DNA of 64,000 bases, from contig CP136065.1 in NCBI GenBank assembly GCA_032622095.1, positions 39,561,503 to 39,625,502 of the forward strand, in the 5' to 3' direction. The DNA is from Siphonodentalium dalli. Taxonomy: Eukaryota > Mollusca > Scaphopoda > Gadilida > Siphonodentaliidae. How positions within the stretch are numbered: the first letter of the stretch is position 1; every line of letters starts with the position of its first letter. Positions 1 through 11,102 of the stretch are shown in pieces. Under the pieces are notes generated by a model that made no database searches, was not told the DNA's origin, and saw only the letters and a program-made list of their open reading frames with translations. A program made the translations under genes and the position numbers.

Positions 1-103
1 TATATACGGAATTTTTTTGCAGACCCCCCCCTGACAGACCCAAGATAATTTAGGCTGTTGCAGCTTTATTTGGCCGTTTTTGGCCGGTTTGTTGGGTAAA
101 GGG
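1..103. mobile_element. Right end of a TTAA-flanked (piggyBac-type) MITE, cut by the window edge
   Basis: From about position 37 the sequence matches the long arm of the MITEs at 14133, 32561, 35586 and 42663 (GACAGACC..., GGCTGTTG, GGCCGTTTTTGGCCGG). It ends TGTTGGGTAAAGGG followed by TTAA at 104-107. A 5'-CCC...GGG-3' terminus at TTAA is the hallmark of piggyBac-type elements. The rest of the element, with its hairpins, would lie upstream of the window. Confidence 0.7.
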
Positions 104-107
104 TTAA

Positions 108-2160
108 TTATCAACAATATAGCTTCCTTGAAAACAGGAAGTTGTCTCATGTTCCTTATGGCATAATATTAGTCCAGAGCATTTATGAGAAAAAATGCCA
201 AACCCGGAACTAATTGCAACAGAATATTTTTTTGCTGAAATAAGTAAATAAACCCTCCATAAACAACATACTAAAAATCGGCAAAAATCGGAAAAAGGGA
301 AATTGGTGAATTTCGTAAAATAAATTTGGCAAAATTTGGTCAAATCATCAATTTATGGATTTTCATGCATGTATATAAAACAATCAAATTCACAAATCCT
401 ACAAATAGCATGTGTATTGTGTCGACCTCAATTTCCTGAACCCAGTACTGAAAACCAATCCCAGATTCATTAAGTATTTTTTTAGTTGTGTGCCTTCAAA
501 AATGCGAGTTTACCTGATTTCGGCCCATTTTCGGGGTCTCAATTTCGCAGAATGAGCCAAAATGCCTTATATTATGGTTAATTATTTAAAAAACTAGAGC
601 AAACTGTAGGGGTTTTTCAGTGTTTTAGTAATTTCCTCACTAGATTAAACACAAATGTTCCTTATGGCATAATATTATATATTGAATTTATCTTATTGTA
701 GTTTGTCCATGTTTAATTTCTACTGATATGGTGGGAAACCAGCTTGGGCTGGATTCATACTCAAATATGAAAAGTCTTGGTAGATGTTTACGAATCATTT
801 TATTGGACATTGTTGTCAAAGTTTGGTGATGGAGAAGATAGTCCCAAATCTTCTGCTAACTTAGTTTATGCATTTTTCGCTCTTCTTGACAAGTCAAGTT
901 TCAGCTATTGCCATGGTTGGGCATTCGTCATGCTATGTCCATTACAAGTTTTATTCAGCTCACCTTACAGACCATATCACTCATCCGACTGTCATCAAAA
1001 TATGTAATCTATCAATTTTTTTTAATTTGTTAAATAGCATGGCCACCACTTATAAATCATTGGCACACCATGTAGCCCACATTTTTAGAGAATTTAAATG
1101 TGTGTTCAGCATTACCTTTAATTGGGTGCTATCAAATTTGAAAGATTTTCGATTGAAACATTGCTGCTTGCAGCCATCTTGGATATAACTCTTTACTTGA
1201 CTAAATCCTTTGGCATGCCCAGCAGCCAACAATTTTTATCTGATTGATCCCAAACTTCAAAGGACTCTTCGGGTTGATCTCAAGTATTACTTGGAAAATT
1301 TCATCTTTGTACACTTCTTATCACTCTAATTGACTGAAATGTGTGACATATTCCCCAATCTAAGTTGAGCAACAGTATAATTAACACTTTCCTTGGAGAA
1401 ATATTTTGAAAGTTTAAGATTAGTTCTAAATGAGACCTATCGAATTAGAAAAAATTTACATGAAAGACAGGGTTGCGGGCAGCCACATTGGGTTTTACTC
1501 TGCATGACTAAATTTGGAACAATCTTCTGTCCACATTTCTCATTTTATTGTTACGAAACTTGATATAGATCTTCCGGGTGACTTCTAGTTTTCTCAAGTT
1601 CTTTATGGCATAATATATCTTCAGGTTGACCTTTGGTATTATTTAAACATTTCATCTTTCCTTATTCAAACATGCAGCATTTAGACGAACAAATGTTACC
1701 TAAATAGGTAATGCCTAAGTTTTCTTTTAGTCTTGCAATTACTGACTCTCTCGTTAATATAATTTCTCAATCAAGACATTCAATTTTATTATTTGATTGA
1801 GTTGCCTATTACTAGTTAACTCTTTCAACACCGCAGCCCGCTTTAGCACGACGTAATTTACGTTCACCGCCGCAGCCAGCTAAAGCTGGCAGAGAACAAT
1901 TTTTTGGAAATAACAGGCCATAATACCATGTTTGCTGGGATATGCTAATGATTTTATTGCCTGGTGATTTAGATATCATTTGGGTGATATTATGTATCAA
2001 TACTTATTTACTGTTGAACACGTAGACCTGACAAATACGACCACAATTAGATGTTCCCGGTCTAAATATATACAGCAGATGCATGACATCAGAATTGCTG
2101 TTGTGGGATTTCCCAAAAAAGCTGACGAAACAATGCCGACAGGTGTGGTTTTTTACATCA
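108..2160. other. Repeat-rich non-coding stretch
   Basis: No convincing gene. It contains copies of a dispersed repeat with the phrase GCCATCTTGGAT/GCATGACTAAATC (about 1150-1560), also seen near 15.3, 21.4, 48.1 and 60.6 kb. The 15-mer CTTATGGCATAATAT or a near variant occurs near 156, 660 and 1602. A weak exon-like stretch (727-830, starting MVGNQLGLDSYSNMKSLGR) is open but has no clear partner exon. At 1817 there is a TTAACTCTTT motif resembling a TTAA-element end, without a recognisable opposite end. Confidence 0.5.
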
Positions 2161-2645
2161 GATACCCCTACCAAAATTTAGCTACACTAATGTTTTTAGT
2201 TAAACTAGATATTAGCTAATAATTGTACTAAAAATACACTAAACTATTAGCTATAATTTAGCTATACTAGATAATAGCTAAGAATTACACTAAAACCTAG
2301 CTAAAACTTTAGTTAATATCTAGTGTAGCTAGAACTTAGCTAATAATATATGCTAGAACTTAGCTAACATATTAGTTAGTTTTTAGCTTATAGAATTTTT
2401 GGCCCCAAGGATGTTCCAATATGCTAGAAGTTAGCTAATTCAACATTGAAAATATAATTCTGGGCTAGAATTTGGCTAATTTGACACAGACAAATTTTAC
2501 GAAAACTGGACCTAGCTGAAAAGTAGCTAATCCAACTTAGAATTGAGACACATATAGTGAACTTAACTAGAATCTAGCTAATTTAACACAAACAAATTAC
2601 AATAAAATTCCACCTAGCTAGAAGTTAGCTAATCTAACTTATTCA
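2160..2645. repeat. TAGCTA-rich degenerate minisatellite
   Basis: Dozens of TTAGCTAA/TAGCTAGA-type words in irregular spacing; the core word is self-complementary. The left edge carries TACCCCTACCAAAAT. The same word in inverted orientation (TTTTTGGTAGGGGTA) closes the similar block at 12380-13060, so the two blocks may be members of one element family in opposite orientations. Confidence 0.7.
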
Positions 2646-2689
2646 CCAATAGCCGGTCTGCATCTGTAAACATGGTCATTAAGTTTACA

Positions 2690-3120
2690 TCATTGTGTGG
2701 ATGTTGGGGGTGATGGGTGGGTGGGGGGTCGAATCGAGGTGTTTCTATGGAATTTGGGGTGAGTCACCCACCCATGCCGTCAAATCGGCCGAAATCCTTA
2801 CTGTTCTCGAAAATGGTCCATACCCCATTTTCACCCCCCCCCCTCGGGTGGTAATCCCTGGGGGTGAGGGGCGGGGGGGGGGGGGGGTGTAAGTGTGTTT
2901 CTATGGGCTATTTGGGGCAGAACACTCACCTATATGCCATAAAATCGGCCAAAATCATTACTGTTCTCGAAAATGGTCCATACCCCATTTTCACCCCCTC
3001 GGCCTCGGGGTGGTACTCCCCAGGGGTGATGGGTGGGGTGGTTTGTTTCTAGGGGGTATTTGGGGCGGGCCAACCACCCATCCCATCAAATCGGCCAAAA
3101 GAGACATTTTTGAGAATAAG
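2690..3120. repeat. Tandem repeat of about 150 bp with poly-G/C tracts, 2.5 copies
   Basis: Units start GTTTCTATGG (2741, 2897) and GTTTCTAGGG (3045), giving periods of about 156 and 148 bp. Each contains ACCCATNCC..CAAATCGGCC and CGAAAATGGTCCATACCCC. A G-run lies near 2874-2887. The overlapping open frames in this block are repeat translations, not genes. Confidence 0.75.
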
Positions 3121-3559
3121 GAATGGGAAATAAGTTCCAAATGTCATGTTTGTTTTTAAATGTTTGGGAACGCTGCCCACCCTTTTACAACATGTGTAGG
3201 TAGGTACACTTATAAAGATTTGTCTACACTTATGACACACTTATTGGACTTTGGTAGTTTTGATATGTTCAGGTTTTCTGCTCACAGCTTCACACTCATA
3301 TATTAAGCTTTGTTCTCTGACATGTGGCTTAATATTAAATATGAACTTTTTCAATTATGAAATTATTTCGTTTACGGTTATTTTAATTTTAATATAGTAA
3401 TAAACTTAATTAATATTTTGTTCTAAAATAGCTAGAGGTGTGACTGGATACCCCACCCCCCCCCCCCCCCCCCCCCCCGCCGTGTTTTTAAAATACTAAG
3501 ATGATTCACATGTCAGTAATCATTTAGTTAAAATAATAACATAACAGTTTCCATTGTAA
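3121..3559. other. AT-rich spacer with a poly-C tract
   Basis: No coding signal. A C-run of about 20 bases sits near 3460-3479; it would be length-unstable and is a likely assembly weak spot. Confidence 0.5.
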
Positions 3560-4202
3560 GTGCACAACAATAACACTAATCTTAAACCTATTGACCGAAT
3601 AAATGTAGGAATAAAAGTTCAGACAAAATTATTATTATTATTATTATGTTGCGAAAGTGTTCTAAGTCGAAAAAGGGGAATGACTCCACAAAAAGCATCA
3701 TATTCACAGGTGCACAGGTTCCCATGGTACTTAATATCAGTGCCAAGTTTAAAAAGAATTCACTTAAAAATGTAGAAATAAAAGCTGGGACAAAATTATG
3801 CATGTTGCAAACAAATTTCTAAGTTGAAAAAGGGGGATAACTCCACCAAAAATGTCGGACAGACGTCATAATTGCAGGTGCACATGTTCCCATGGTACTA
3901 AATATCTGTGCCAAGAATCCACCTAAAAATGTAGGAATAAAAGCTCGGACAAAATTATACATGTTGCGAAAATTTTGTGAGTCGAAAAAGGGGAGATAAC
4001 TCCAACAAAAAAGTCCGACAGACGTCATAATCGCAGGTGCATAGGTTTCCATGGTGGTTGATGTCTGTGCCAAGTTTCACGGAAATTGATCGAAAAACGA
4101 CTGAGAAAAACTCCGGACAAATTTGTGTCCACGGACGACGGACGACGGACAAGCTGACTACAGTATACCCACTTAACTTCGTTGCGGGGGGGGGGGGGGG
4201 GG
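3560..4202 (-). repeat. Bivalve-type dispersed repeat, about four internal units
   Basis: Repeating units of about 125 bp carry GACAGACGTCATAATCGCAG, GGTGCACAGGTTCCCATGG and CTGTGCCAAGTTTCACGG, followed by GGACGACGGACGACGGACAA and a closing G-run after AACTTCGTTGC. The reverse complement of this structure occurs at 11103-11760 and 12006-12195. I associate this repeat with molluscan genomes. The orientation label takes the G-rich 'GAAGTTAGGGGGG' end as the start. Confidence 0.7.
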
Positions 4203-4378
4203 TATAAAAAAGATTGCATTTGCATATTGTGTTTTCATGTTTTTTTTAAACCCATAATGGCCATATACAATTTATTAACAGCAATATTTTTTGTCATTGA
4301 AACAATGAAAATTGGTCCGTTTTCGGGTATTTTGAAAGCGTCAATGATTGTGTTTCCAACCAGACCTGCATGGTAAGC

Positions 4379-4761
4379 TATAGATAGATAGATACTTTAT
4401 TGCGCAATCGCTATACGGATACAGGATATGGCAAAGAAAGAAAAAAAATTATATATATATATACATAAACATGCAAATAAAATATATGACTAGAATATTT
4501 GTGCTGAGTGATTACAGTGTTATTGTCGTAATATTTCGGCTTCAATTAAATATTTACTCAGAGCTCTGCTCAGTTGTTTATCATTAGATTTGAATATTTC
4601 TTGAAGCTTTTCGCGCTCGTCTAACACATCGTAATTTGATATCACATTCTTCGCGTAACTGCTAAAGACTTGCCTAGGATTGTGGTACTTCGGGCAGTGT
4701 AATAAAAAGTGAGACTCATCTACAGAACGGATGTTTGCTCCTACAAACGTTTGAAACGCCC
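4379..4761 (-). pseudogene. 5'-truncated LINE retrotransposon, C-terminal end of the reverse-transcriptase ORF
   Basis: On the minus strand an open stretch of about 80 codons runs from about 4761 to a TAA at 4520-4522. It contains DESHFLLHCPKYHNPRQVF, the Cys/His motif typical of the C-terminus of LINE polyproteins after the reverse transcriptase, then a helical tail ending EAEILRQ. The 3' end of the element (low coordinates) finishes in an AATAAAG-like sequence and (TATC)n at 4381-4392, as in LINEs with microsatellite tails. The 5' side stops abruptly where a foldback element begins at about 4762, so only the last few hundred bases remain. Clade not assigned. Confidence 0.75.
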
Positions 4762-5290
4762 GTAGATATCATATTCCACCATGCAGTATACAACACATTG
4801 GAACTTTTTAAAGTTTTGACAGGGAACCTTCAAGTTATAAAGTCGAAAAATAACGCAGGGGGTATATATACGTCACGGTCTCAGTTCCTGGCTTAATAAT
4901 GTATACTTCATTAATTGTAGGTGAAGGTCCCAACTCGAACTTTCACGATTTATGACATTGTGAGCGAATTTGCTTTGCGTCGCTTATAATTATATGCAGA
5001 TTTTCCCTGCATGCATGCATGGGTGATTAATTCAATGTTTATATATTGCGATATCAACTCACAAAGTCACTGAAAAACATGCAACTTCGAGTGGGACCTT
5101 CACCTATAGTGTTCAGTATATTATTAAGGAACAGCTATATAACCACTGATATAACTAAGAAATATATTCCCCGTGTTACTTTTTCGACTTGATCCCTGTC
5201 AAAACTTCAAAAAGTTCCCAGGTTTTATACTGTTGGAAAATGATCTCTATGGCCGTTAGCCAGAGTAGAGATTCGTGGCATGATCTATAG
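4762..5290. mobile_element. Foldback element, copy a
   Basis: The arms are inverted copies. The left arm has ATATTCCACC, TTTAAAGTTTTGACAGGGAAC and AGTCGAAAAATAACG; the right arm has TTTTCGACTTGATCCCTGTC, AAAGTTCCCAGGTTTTATAC and ATGATCTCTA. They are separated by an AT-rich middle of about 250 bp that itself contains TCCCA.TCGA/TCGAGTGGGACCTTCACC inverted words. The outer part of the family (GCCAGAGTAGAGATTCRTGGCATGATCT) follows at 5258-5286. Other copies lie at 7591, 10641 and 24832. No coding capacity. Confidence 0.75.
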
Positions 5291-6840
5291 GTCGATTTCT
5301 GAAATGATCCGGGGCCCGTCGAGAAAAAGACCAGCAAAAAACAAACAAACACTGAACAAAACCAAACATTATATATTATATTGTATATTAGGTCCCACGT
5401 ATTTTCAGATATGGTGACAATCTCGAAAATACTTGCCATGGCAAGGGTTGCTATGCGACGATTTTTACCTTCGAAACGGGTTGGTGGTAGCTAGGGTTAA
5501 ACCGTAATTTTACCAAAAAATGATCTATGTGCAAAAGGGGGATAGGCCTACTATGGTAATTGAGGCTGATTGTGATATGGGAAATGTGACAAAAATAACA
5601 TTTAAACACATGCCTCATTATTAACCTAGAATGACCCTTGAGCTGCTTGAAAATGATATTTGGGTTCATTTGACCTTATTTGGCAAAATATGAAAATATG
5701 CGTTGACTGCGCATGCGCGCATCATTGATCCCCCAGTCACACAATATCTGGTGTTAAAGAGATTGTATAGTGTGGGCAATATGACCATTCCAAAATATAT
5801 TAATTGGATAGTAATAATGAAATACAGAAGAAGCAACAACATTATCCAATGACATTCTTTTGGTGCAAATAGGTCTACCCATGCTTTGTCTCCATATGGC
5901 TGCTTTTCCGTGGAATTCATGCAAATGGAACGTTGTTGGGACCCACCCACTCTCGCATCTAAATTTTTTTTCCGTTTTCGGCAGTTTTTTTCCGACCATT
6001 TTTGGACACCCACCTCCTTTTAACACTGAAGCAGAGATTTATTGGTCCCATCGACCACCCACCCACCCCGGCGCATAGGCCTAGCTACGTGCGGAAGAAA
6101 TCCCTCCTGCAATAATGACTTTTAATAGGTCTATTATGTCGTCAGTAATACTTCTGTAGAATTATGTCAAGTTCAGTTCTATAATTATATGCATCATTAT
6201 ATTTTTTATGAAAATTGTTGTTGTTTATATACAGCTAGTTTATATGAAAATTCCCTTCAGTGCTGTTGAGTTATTGAATAAAACTAATCAGCTATTCAAA
6301 CCCTCCCGTCTGCGTAAAACAAAACAGAATAAGTCTTCTGTCAGTAGGCCTGCATATATTTTATTACAGGTGTGTAGGCCTATATTTGATTAGCTTGGTT
6401 TGATACAATTAAGATATTTTAAAAGACAGTCTTTGTTTAAAAAATTGTCGTTACGAAATTTATGTTTGAATTTACCTTGGACTGATAGCTGGGACCGACA
6501 CCAATCTGCAACAAAATACAATACGATAACTGCCTGCAGTCGGTCAATAGCAGCTAGCATTTCATTATTTCTTTTATTCTCAATTATTCTTATTAATTAA
6601 GGTGTTTTAAGCCAATTAAACAACAAAAACAGTCAAAAGACATGCAGGAAAAAACATTTTGAGTTGCGAAAAAAAATTGTTTGTTGGTCCTATCGACCAT
6701 CCACCCCGGCATACGTTCCCGGACTAAACTTTGCCCCCCCCCCCCCCCTCCGCAAATTACGCGCCTGCTATGATGTCATGTCTAAATCCGGCGAGAATCT
6801 TGAACTAAGCATACGATTGGCTAAAAGCCACTACGTGAAT
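5291..6840. other. Non-coding stretch with a GGTCC(C/T)ATCGACCA repeat
   Basis: The overlapping open frames at 5666-6078 have no recognisable domain, and two of them overlap in different frames. A phrase GGTCCCATCGACCACCCACC (about 6045) recurs as GGTCCTATCGACCATCCACC (about 6687). A C-run lies near 6736-6748. Nothing that I can support as a gene. Confidence 0.45.
5708..5719. promoter_or_regulatory. NRF-1-type palindrome (near-perfect)
   Basis: TGCGCATGCGCG, one base from the NRF-1 consensus palindrome. No obvious start codon or exon lies just downstream, so its function is uncertain. Confidence 0.3.
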
Positions 6841-6843
6841 GTG

Positions 6844-6855
6844 TGCGCATGCGCA
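6844..6855. promoter_or_regulatory. NRF-1-type palindrome upstream of the ORF at 6942
   Basis: Perfect TGCGCATGCGCA, the animal NRF-1 core-promoter motif, 87 bp upstream of an ATG that opens a lysine-rich ORF. Such motifs usually lie within about 100 bp of a TATA-less transcription start, which fits this spacing. Confidence 0.5.
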
Positions 6856-6941
6856 GATTATTTCCGGTCAAATTATCGGCTGCTTTTCACAAGATTCATC
6901 ATTTTTTTAACGAAAAATACAACAATTAGTCTCCGAAGATA

Positions 6942-7103
6942 ATGGCGAGGAAAGCCAAAACAATTCAACAAGAAAAAAAGGAACTATACACGCTGGAGAT
7001 ATACCATGCTACTATTGATAGGAGGCAGAATTCGGCGAATATTTACACGCAAATAGAGTTTACGAACTTTTCTCCCGCCCCGGTGACAACTGACATTGAC
7101 TGA
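6942..7103 (+). CDS. Small hypothetical ORF or first exon (53 aa)
   Basis: It starts ATG (MARKAKTIQQEKKELYTLEI...) and ends ...TTDID with TGA; I recognise no family. It is hydrophilic with a basic/acidic helical N-terminus (KTIQQEKKEL), which could begin a coiled coil. Support comes from the NRF-1-type site 87 bp upstream. A potential donor (CCCG|GTGACA, near 7082) lies inside, so it may be the first exon of a gene whose remaining exons I cannot find, or the promoter and start of a mobile element. It was picked by codon-like composition and context, not homology. Confidence 0.35.
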   Translation: MARKAKTIQQEKKELYTLEIYHATIDRRQNSANIYTQIEFTNFSPAPVTTDID

Positions 7104-7590
7104 AAAATTGAATGTCATTGTCGAAAACTGTTAGTCAACACTACTGCCGGCTACTACAGTCAAGTGGAACTCACGGTACTCACACTAGGGACGCATAATG
7201 TAATGGTTGCATATAAATTATAAGTGAAGGACACGTGCGCTAAAACTAAAAGGCTAAAACTAGTAAAAGCCTGAATTCAGATCACCGACCGGTTGACTGA
7301 TTCAGTCAATATTTGACAATAAATTATGAATTTATAACTCAATTTCATGGATCATCATCAAACCCACAGACGTTATTCACAGGCGAATATTCTCACAAGA
7401 AGTTAACCACATGTGTTCTTCGGTGAACTTCAACTTCAAGTGACTACTGTAGTACTACTACTAGTACTACTACTAGTAGTAGTACTGGGAGTACTGCCCG
7501 GTACTGGAAAACAACATCAATTTGATTTTGACTCTGCATGAGTCTACTCTGACACTGTGAGTCTGTCTAACGCCAGGCTGTAGCGTAGTC
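7104..7590. other. Spacer with (TAC)n-type microsatellite
   Basis: The stretch around 7448-7490 is a palindromic TAC/GTA microsatellite (CTACTACTAGTACTACTA...). Nothing else is recognisable. Confidence 0.6.
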
Positions 7591-8113
7591 GTACAGATCA
7601 TATTCCACCAGTACAAAACTTGAAAAGTTGTCAAAACCCAGGAACTTTTTTAAGTTTGTCTTTTGACAGGGAACATTATAAAGTCGAAAAAATAACGTAG
7701 GGAATGTATTTCTTTGGGCATGCAATCTCACAGAACTTCCCTGTCGAGAACATTTTTGGGCTCAAGTTTGTTAGAATGTACCACCCACCTCCCCACAAGC
7801 ACATGCACCCACCCTGCCAAGTTTATTTCCTATAGTATTCGTGAAATGTGTCACTTACGATATAATGTGTAGAGTATAATGACTGGGAATAAATTCAATA
7901 TTAATTGTGGAATCCGGTGTCAAAAGTCACGTAAATAATGTTATCTCGAGCTGGGAACTTCACGTACCGATGAATAAATCATTAAGCAACAGGTATAATT
8001 AACAAAGTCTGTCAAAGAAATACATTTCCCTTGTTATTTTTTCGTCTTTATAAGGTTCTCTGTCAAAACTTTAAAAAGTTCCCGCGTTCCCGGGTTTTGT
8101 ACTGGTGGAATAT
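7591..8113. mobile_element. Foldback element, copy b (inner inverted repeats)
   Basis: The left arm begins ACAGATCATATTCCACCAGTA and contains TTGACAGGGAACATTATAAAG. The right arm mirrors it (CTTTATAAGGTTCTCTGTC, then GTACTGGTGGAATATG) and ends near 8113. The outer part GAGTAGAGATTCATGGCATG is found only at 9515-9540, because a 1.4-kb element (8114-9513) separates the two. The centre holds a GGGAACTTCACG-type internal repeat shared with the other copies. Confidence 0.75.
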
Positions 8114-8194
8114 GTCTACAGGAGTTAGGCCTAACAAAAAAAGACCTGTGTTTGGGGTCACATGGTCTGAAAATATTAGGGTAGGTAGGGATTA

Positions 8195-8230
<36 letters not shown>

Positions 8231-9513
8231 ATTAAACATACCGCATAATAATTTAACCTTGTAATGATATTGTGAATGTATTAATTCCCCCATGTACTCT
8301 GACAGCCATATAGTATATGAGATGTGACATATTTCACATCAACCAGGCCTAGATGGATAATAATTTACACATACCATATTCATTTTAATATATTAAAATA
8401 ATTTGATATAATTTCAGGCGGTTTTCAGACATTCCTGAACTGAAATATAAATGTATAAAATTGTTTTAATACTGGTACCATTTAACTGTGGATATTTATA
8501 TTAAATAAATAACAGTTTGTCATATTTGTTGTTTTAATATAATATAAAACAGATGCTTTCCTTTATTATATTTGGAAATTATAAGTGTCAAAACAAGGAG
8601 AGTAACTTTAATATTATAGTAAACAGTGGTAAAAACTTATAAATAACTGCGGAATTTCCCATTCAACGAACGATCCGATTGGTACTAGCACATAATTATT
8701 TATAGCAGTCCAATGGGCGGAGATCTGACCAGAGTGATGCATTGAATGTCAGAAACACGGGGTCGTATTTTGTCACAATCATGTCGACAACTTTTCAGCA
8801 CGAAAAGGTGTTTTGCGAAATATTCGTATTGACAACAATATGTAGATATGTACTAGATCATACATCCAACTGCATTCACGCACAGCTTGGTAAAACACAG
8901 CGCCAGATTGCAGCAATATTGCCAATATAAACAAGTAAATAATACGCCCAGCATAAACCAACTTCCCACTGTGAGCCCCGTGTGTTCAATCAATGATTCT
9001 ATTCGATCATTTGTCCGACCATTCCACGTATGGATAAAGGGACGCAGGTTGTAAACAGCGTGACAGGAAACTCCTATCGTGGGCCTCACTTTGGAGAAGC
9101 CGCGTAAGCAACACGTTAGCTACGCCGCATTGAATGGATTGGTTTATTATTTACTGGGTGTGAAAGCTATACACGTGGTTTGTGAATGAATGTTCCAGAA
9201 CATCGCGGAACATGTTGTTGATGTTTAGAACTTCTCAAAATATGAACTACGCGGGCTGGATTAATTATTAAATAAACACTCTGTGCAGCAGTGCCTATAT
9301 ACGTATGTCGGCCTATTCATGTTTTAAAATATATTTTTGGCATTGATTGTGTGAGTTTGAACAACCTCTGGATGGAGTAGACAAAGCCGTATATAAAAGA
9401 TGTAAGATTGGAATTCAAAATTTTTGGAAATCTCAATAAAAAGTTTAGGGTCGCATGGTTTTATTAGGCACGGTCGGGTGACCCCAAACACAGGTATTTT
9501 TTTGTTAGGCCTT
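8114..9513. mobile_element. TAGGCC-terminal inverted-repeat element inserted in foldback copy b
   Basis: The left end TAGGCCTAACAAAAAAAGAC continues with CTGTGTTTGGGGTCAC. The right end mirrors it: GTGACCCCAAACACAGG, then TATTTTTTTGTTAGGCCTTA. Sub-terminal markers AATATTAGGGTAGGTAGG (left) and AATAAAAAGTTTAGGGTCG (right) are shared with the larger element at 55029-57356, so the two belong to one family although the outermost 35 bp differ. A T-run of about 28 lies at 8198-8226. No transposase is recognisable inside; the internal ORFs are short and unconvincing. Confidence 0.7.
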
Positions 9514-10107
9514 AGACAGAGTAGAGATTCATGGCATGATCAATCAATTTGATCTCTCGAATGTTGCATTCATTCTTTGCAAAAATTTCAATCATCGACT
9601 TGGGACTGGCAGAGTGCTTGTATTACGGGACAAAACTAATTCTGTTGGAGGGAGAGAGACGATACGATACATGCAGTGTGCATTGGAATTTGGATCTCGG
9701 AGACAATCACGTGACAATCAATGTGACATCAGAAGAAGAAAAAAAATGGAATCGGTCATATATAGACTCATAGTCATACAAAGTTTGCAAATTTCTCCCA
9801 CTAGTCTCGGGGCTAAACATCCCCATGTGTGCAGCAGCTTCATCAAAAAACTTTCAGAGCATATCAACAAAGTTGAACACTTTAAATTACAATACAACAG
9901 TATATACTGTACATGCACTAGTGCGGTATTGACTAATTTAAAGACATGACCAAAAAGGATAATTAATGATCTGATAGAGTCTTGGAGGTACCATATGGTA
10001 TATGAATATGTGTTTCTTTAGATGGGACGTGGCTGACAGTGACAGACCATTTCACGGATAGCGAGAATGATGCATTCTGGTTAAATCTGGTATCCAAACA
10101 TGGACTT
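9514..10107. other. Spacer with outer part of foldback copy b and an unsupported ORF
   Basis: 9515-9545 holds the outer foldback motif. An open frame of 137 codons (9536-9949) begins inside that motif, overlaps another frame and shows no domain, so I do not call it a gene. ATTTCACGGATA-type words recur near 10050 and 10280. Confidence 0.5.
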
Positions 10108-10673
10108 CAGCCAGAGTAGAGATTCATGGCATGATCTATAAATATGTTTCCTTGACTCAATCAATATATTTCATAAATCTGTGGCCATCTGTCGATTGAC
10201 TATCTTCAAGCTATTCTCTTCCCTTTAGCCAAGTTTAGGCTTTTAGGTTGAATTTAACTCCTATTATGATGTCCATATAGACCATTTCACGGATAAGTAT
10301 CCAAACACACACATTTGATTATCTCCCGGATGCAATTAGTATTTTATATTTAGAGTGGGTCCATAAAACTAATTATAACTTGTTAAATTATATCCCCAGC
10401 AACAAGGGAGAGATGAAGGAACAAAGAATTGCGATATTAAGGACTACCTACATGTATATTGTTGAAAAGAGTTCTCATAAAATTAAAAAAAAATAGGTAG
10501 CCTTAAACATATTTACAGTGGGTCTGAAAACCTAAAGGGAAGAGAATAGCTTGAAGATAGATTGTCAGCTCATTTGATTTCAATTGGCCACAGATTTATG
10601 AAATATATTGATTGAGCCAAAGAACCAAATCTATACCGGTAGATCATGCCATGAATCTCTTCTCTGGCGGATG
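10108..10673. repeat. Large inverted repeat (arms of about 120 bp) of foldback family
   Basis: The left arm 10108-10230 (GAGTAGAGATTCATGGCATG, CAATATATTTCATAAATCTG, AAGCTATTCTCTTCCCTTTA) is mirrored by the right arm 10535-10673 (TAAAGGGAAGAGAATAGCTT, CAGATTTATGAAATATATTG, CATGCCATGAATCTC). The centre is AT-rich with no coding signal. It shares its right edge with foldback copy c. Confidence 0.75.
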
Positions 10674-10947
10674 CTCGAAGAGATCATATTCCACCAGTAC
10701 AAAACCCGGGAATTTTTACAGTTTTAACAGGGAACCTTATAAATATAAAAATAAAGTTGGAAATGTATTTTCTTTGTTAATTTACCGGTACCTGTTGCTT
10801 AATTTATTCATAGGTACCTGATGTTCCCAGCTCGAAATTACATTTAACCTTTAAGTAACTTTAAATGTTCCCAACTTCCCAGGTTTTGAACTGGTGGAAT
10901 ATGATCTCTACGGGTGTCAGCCAGAGTAGAGATTCATGGCATGATCT
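10641..10947. mobile_element. Foldback element, copy c (most compact, outer and inner arms present)
   Basis: The outer ends AGATCATGCCATGAATCTCT (left) and AGAGATTCATGGCATGATCT (right) enclose the inner arms AGATCATATTCCACCAGTAC and GGTGGAATATGATCTCTACG. This copy shows the full order of the family: outer arm, short joint, inner arm, AT-rich loop, inner arm, joint, outer arm. Confidence 0.75.
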
Positions 10948-11102
10948 AACTAATCTATAGATAATTTATATATTATTAGTAAAAGTATTTTATCAGTTTA
11001 AATCATTAATTCCCTTGATTATTGTATTGCCATCTTAGTACGAGTCATTGAATTTTGTACATGGATGGCATTGGATGCATGCCCATTTACGGTACTAGTA
11101 CA

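Noticed and set aside
5666-6078. Overlapping 72-115-codon frames on both strands
   Set aside because: Mutually overlapping, no domain, and include a dispersed-repeat phrase found again at 6687.
9536-9949. 137-codon open frame
   Set aside because: Begins in a foldback-element motif, overlaps another open frame and has no domain or splice support.
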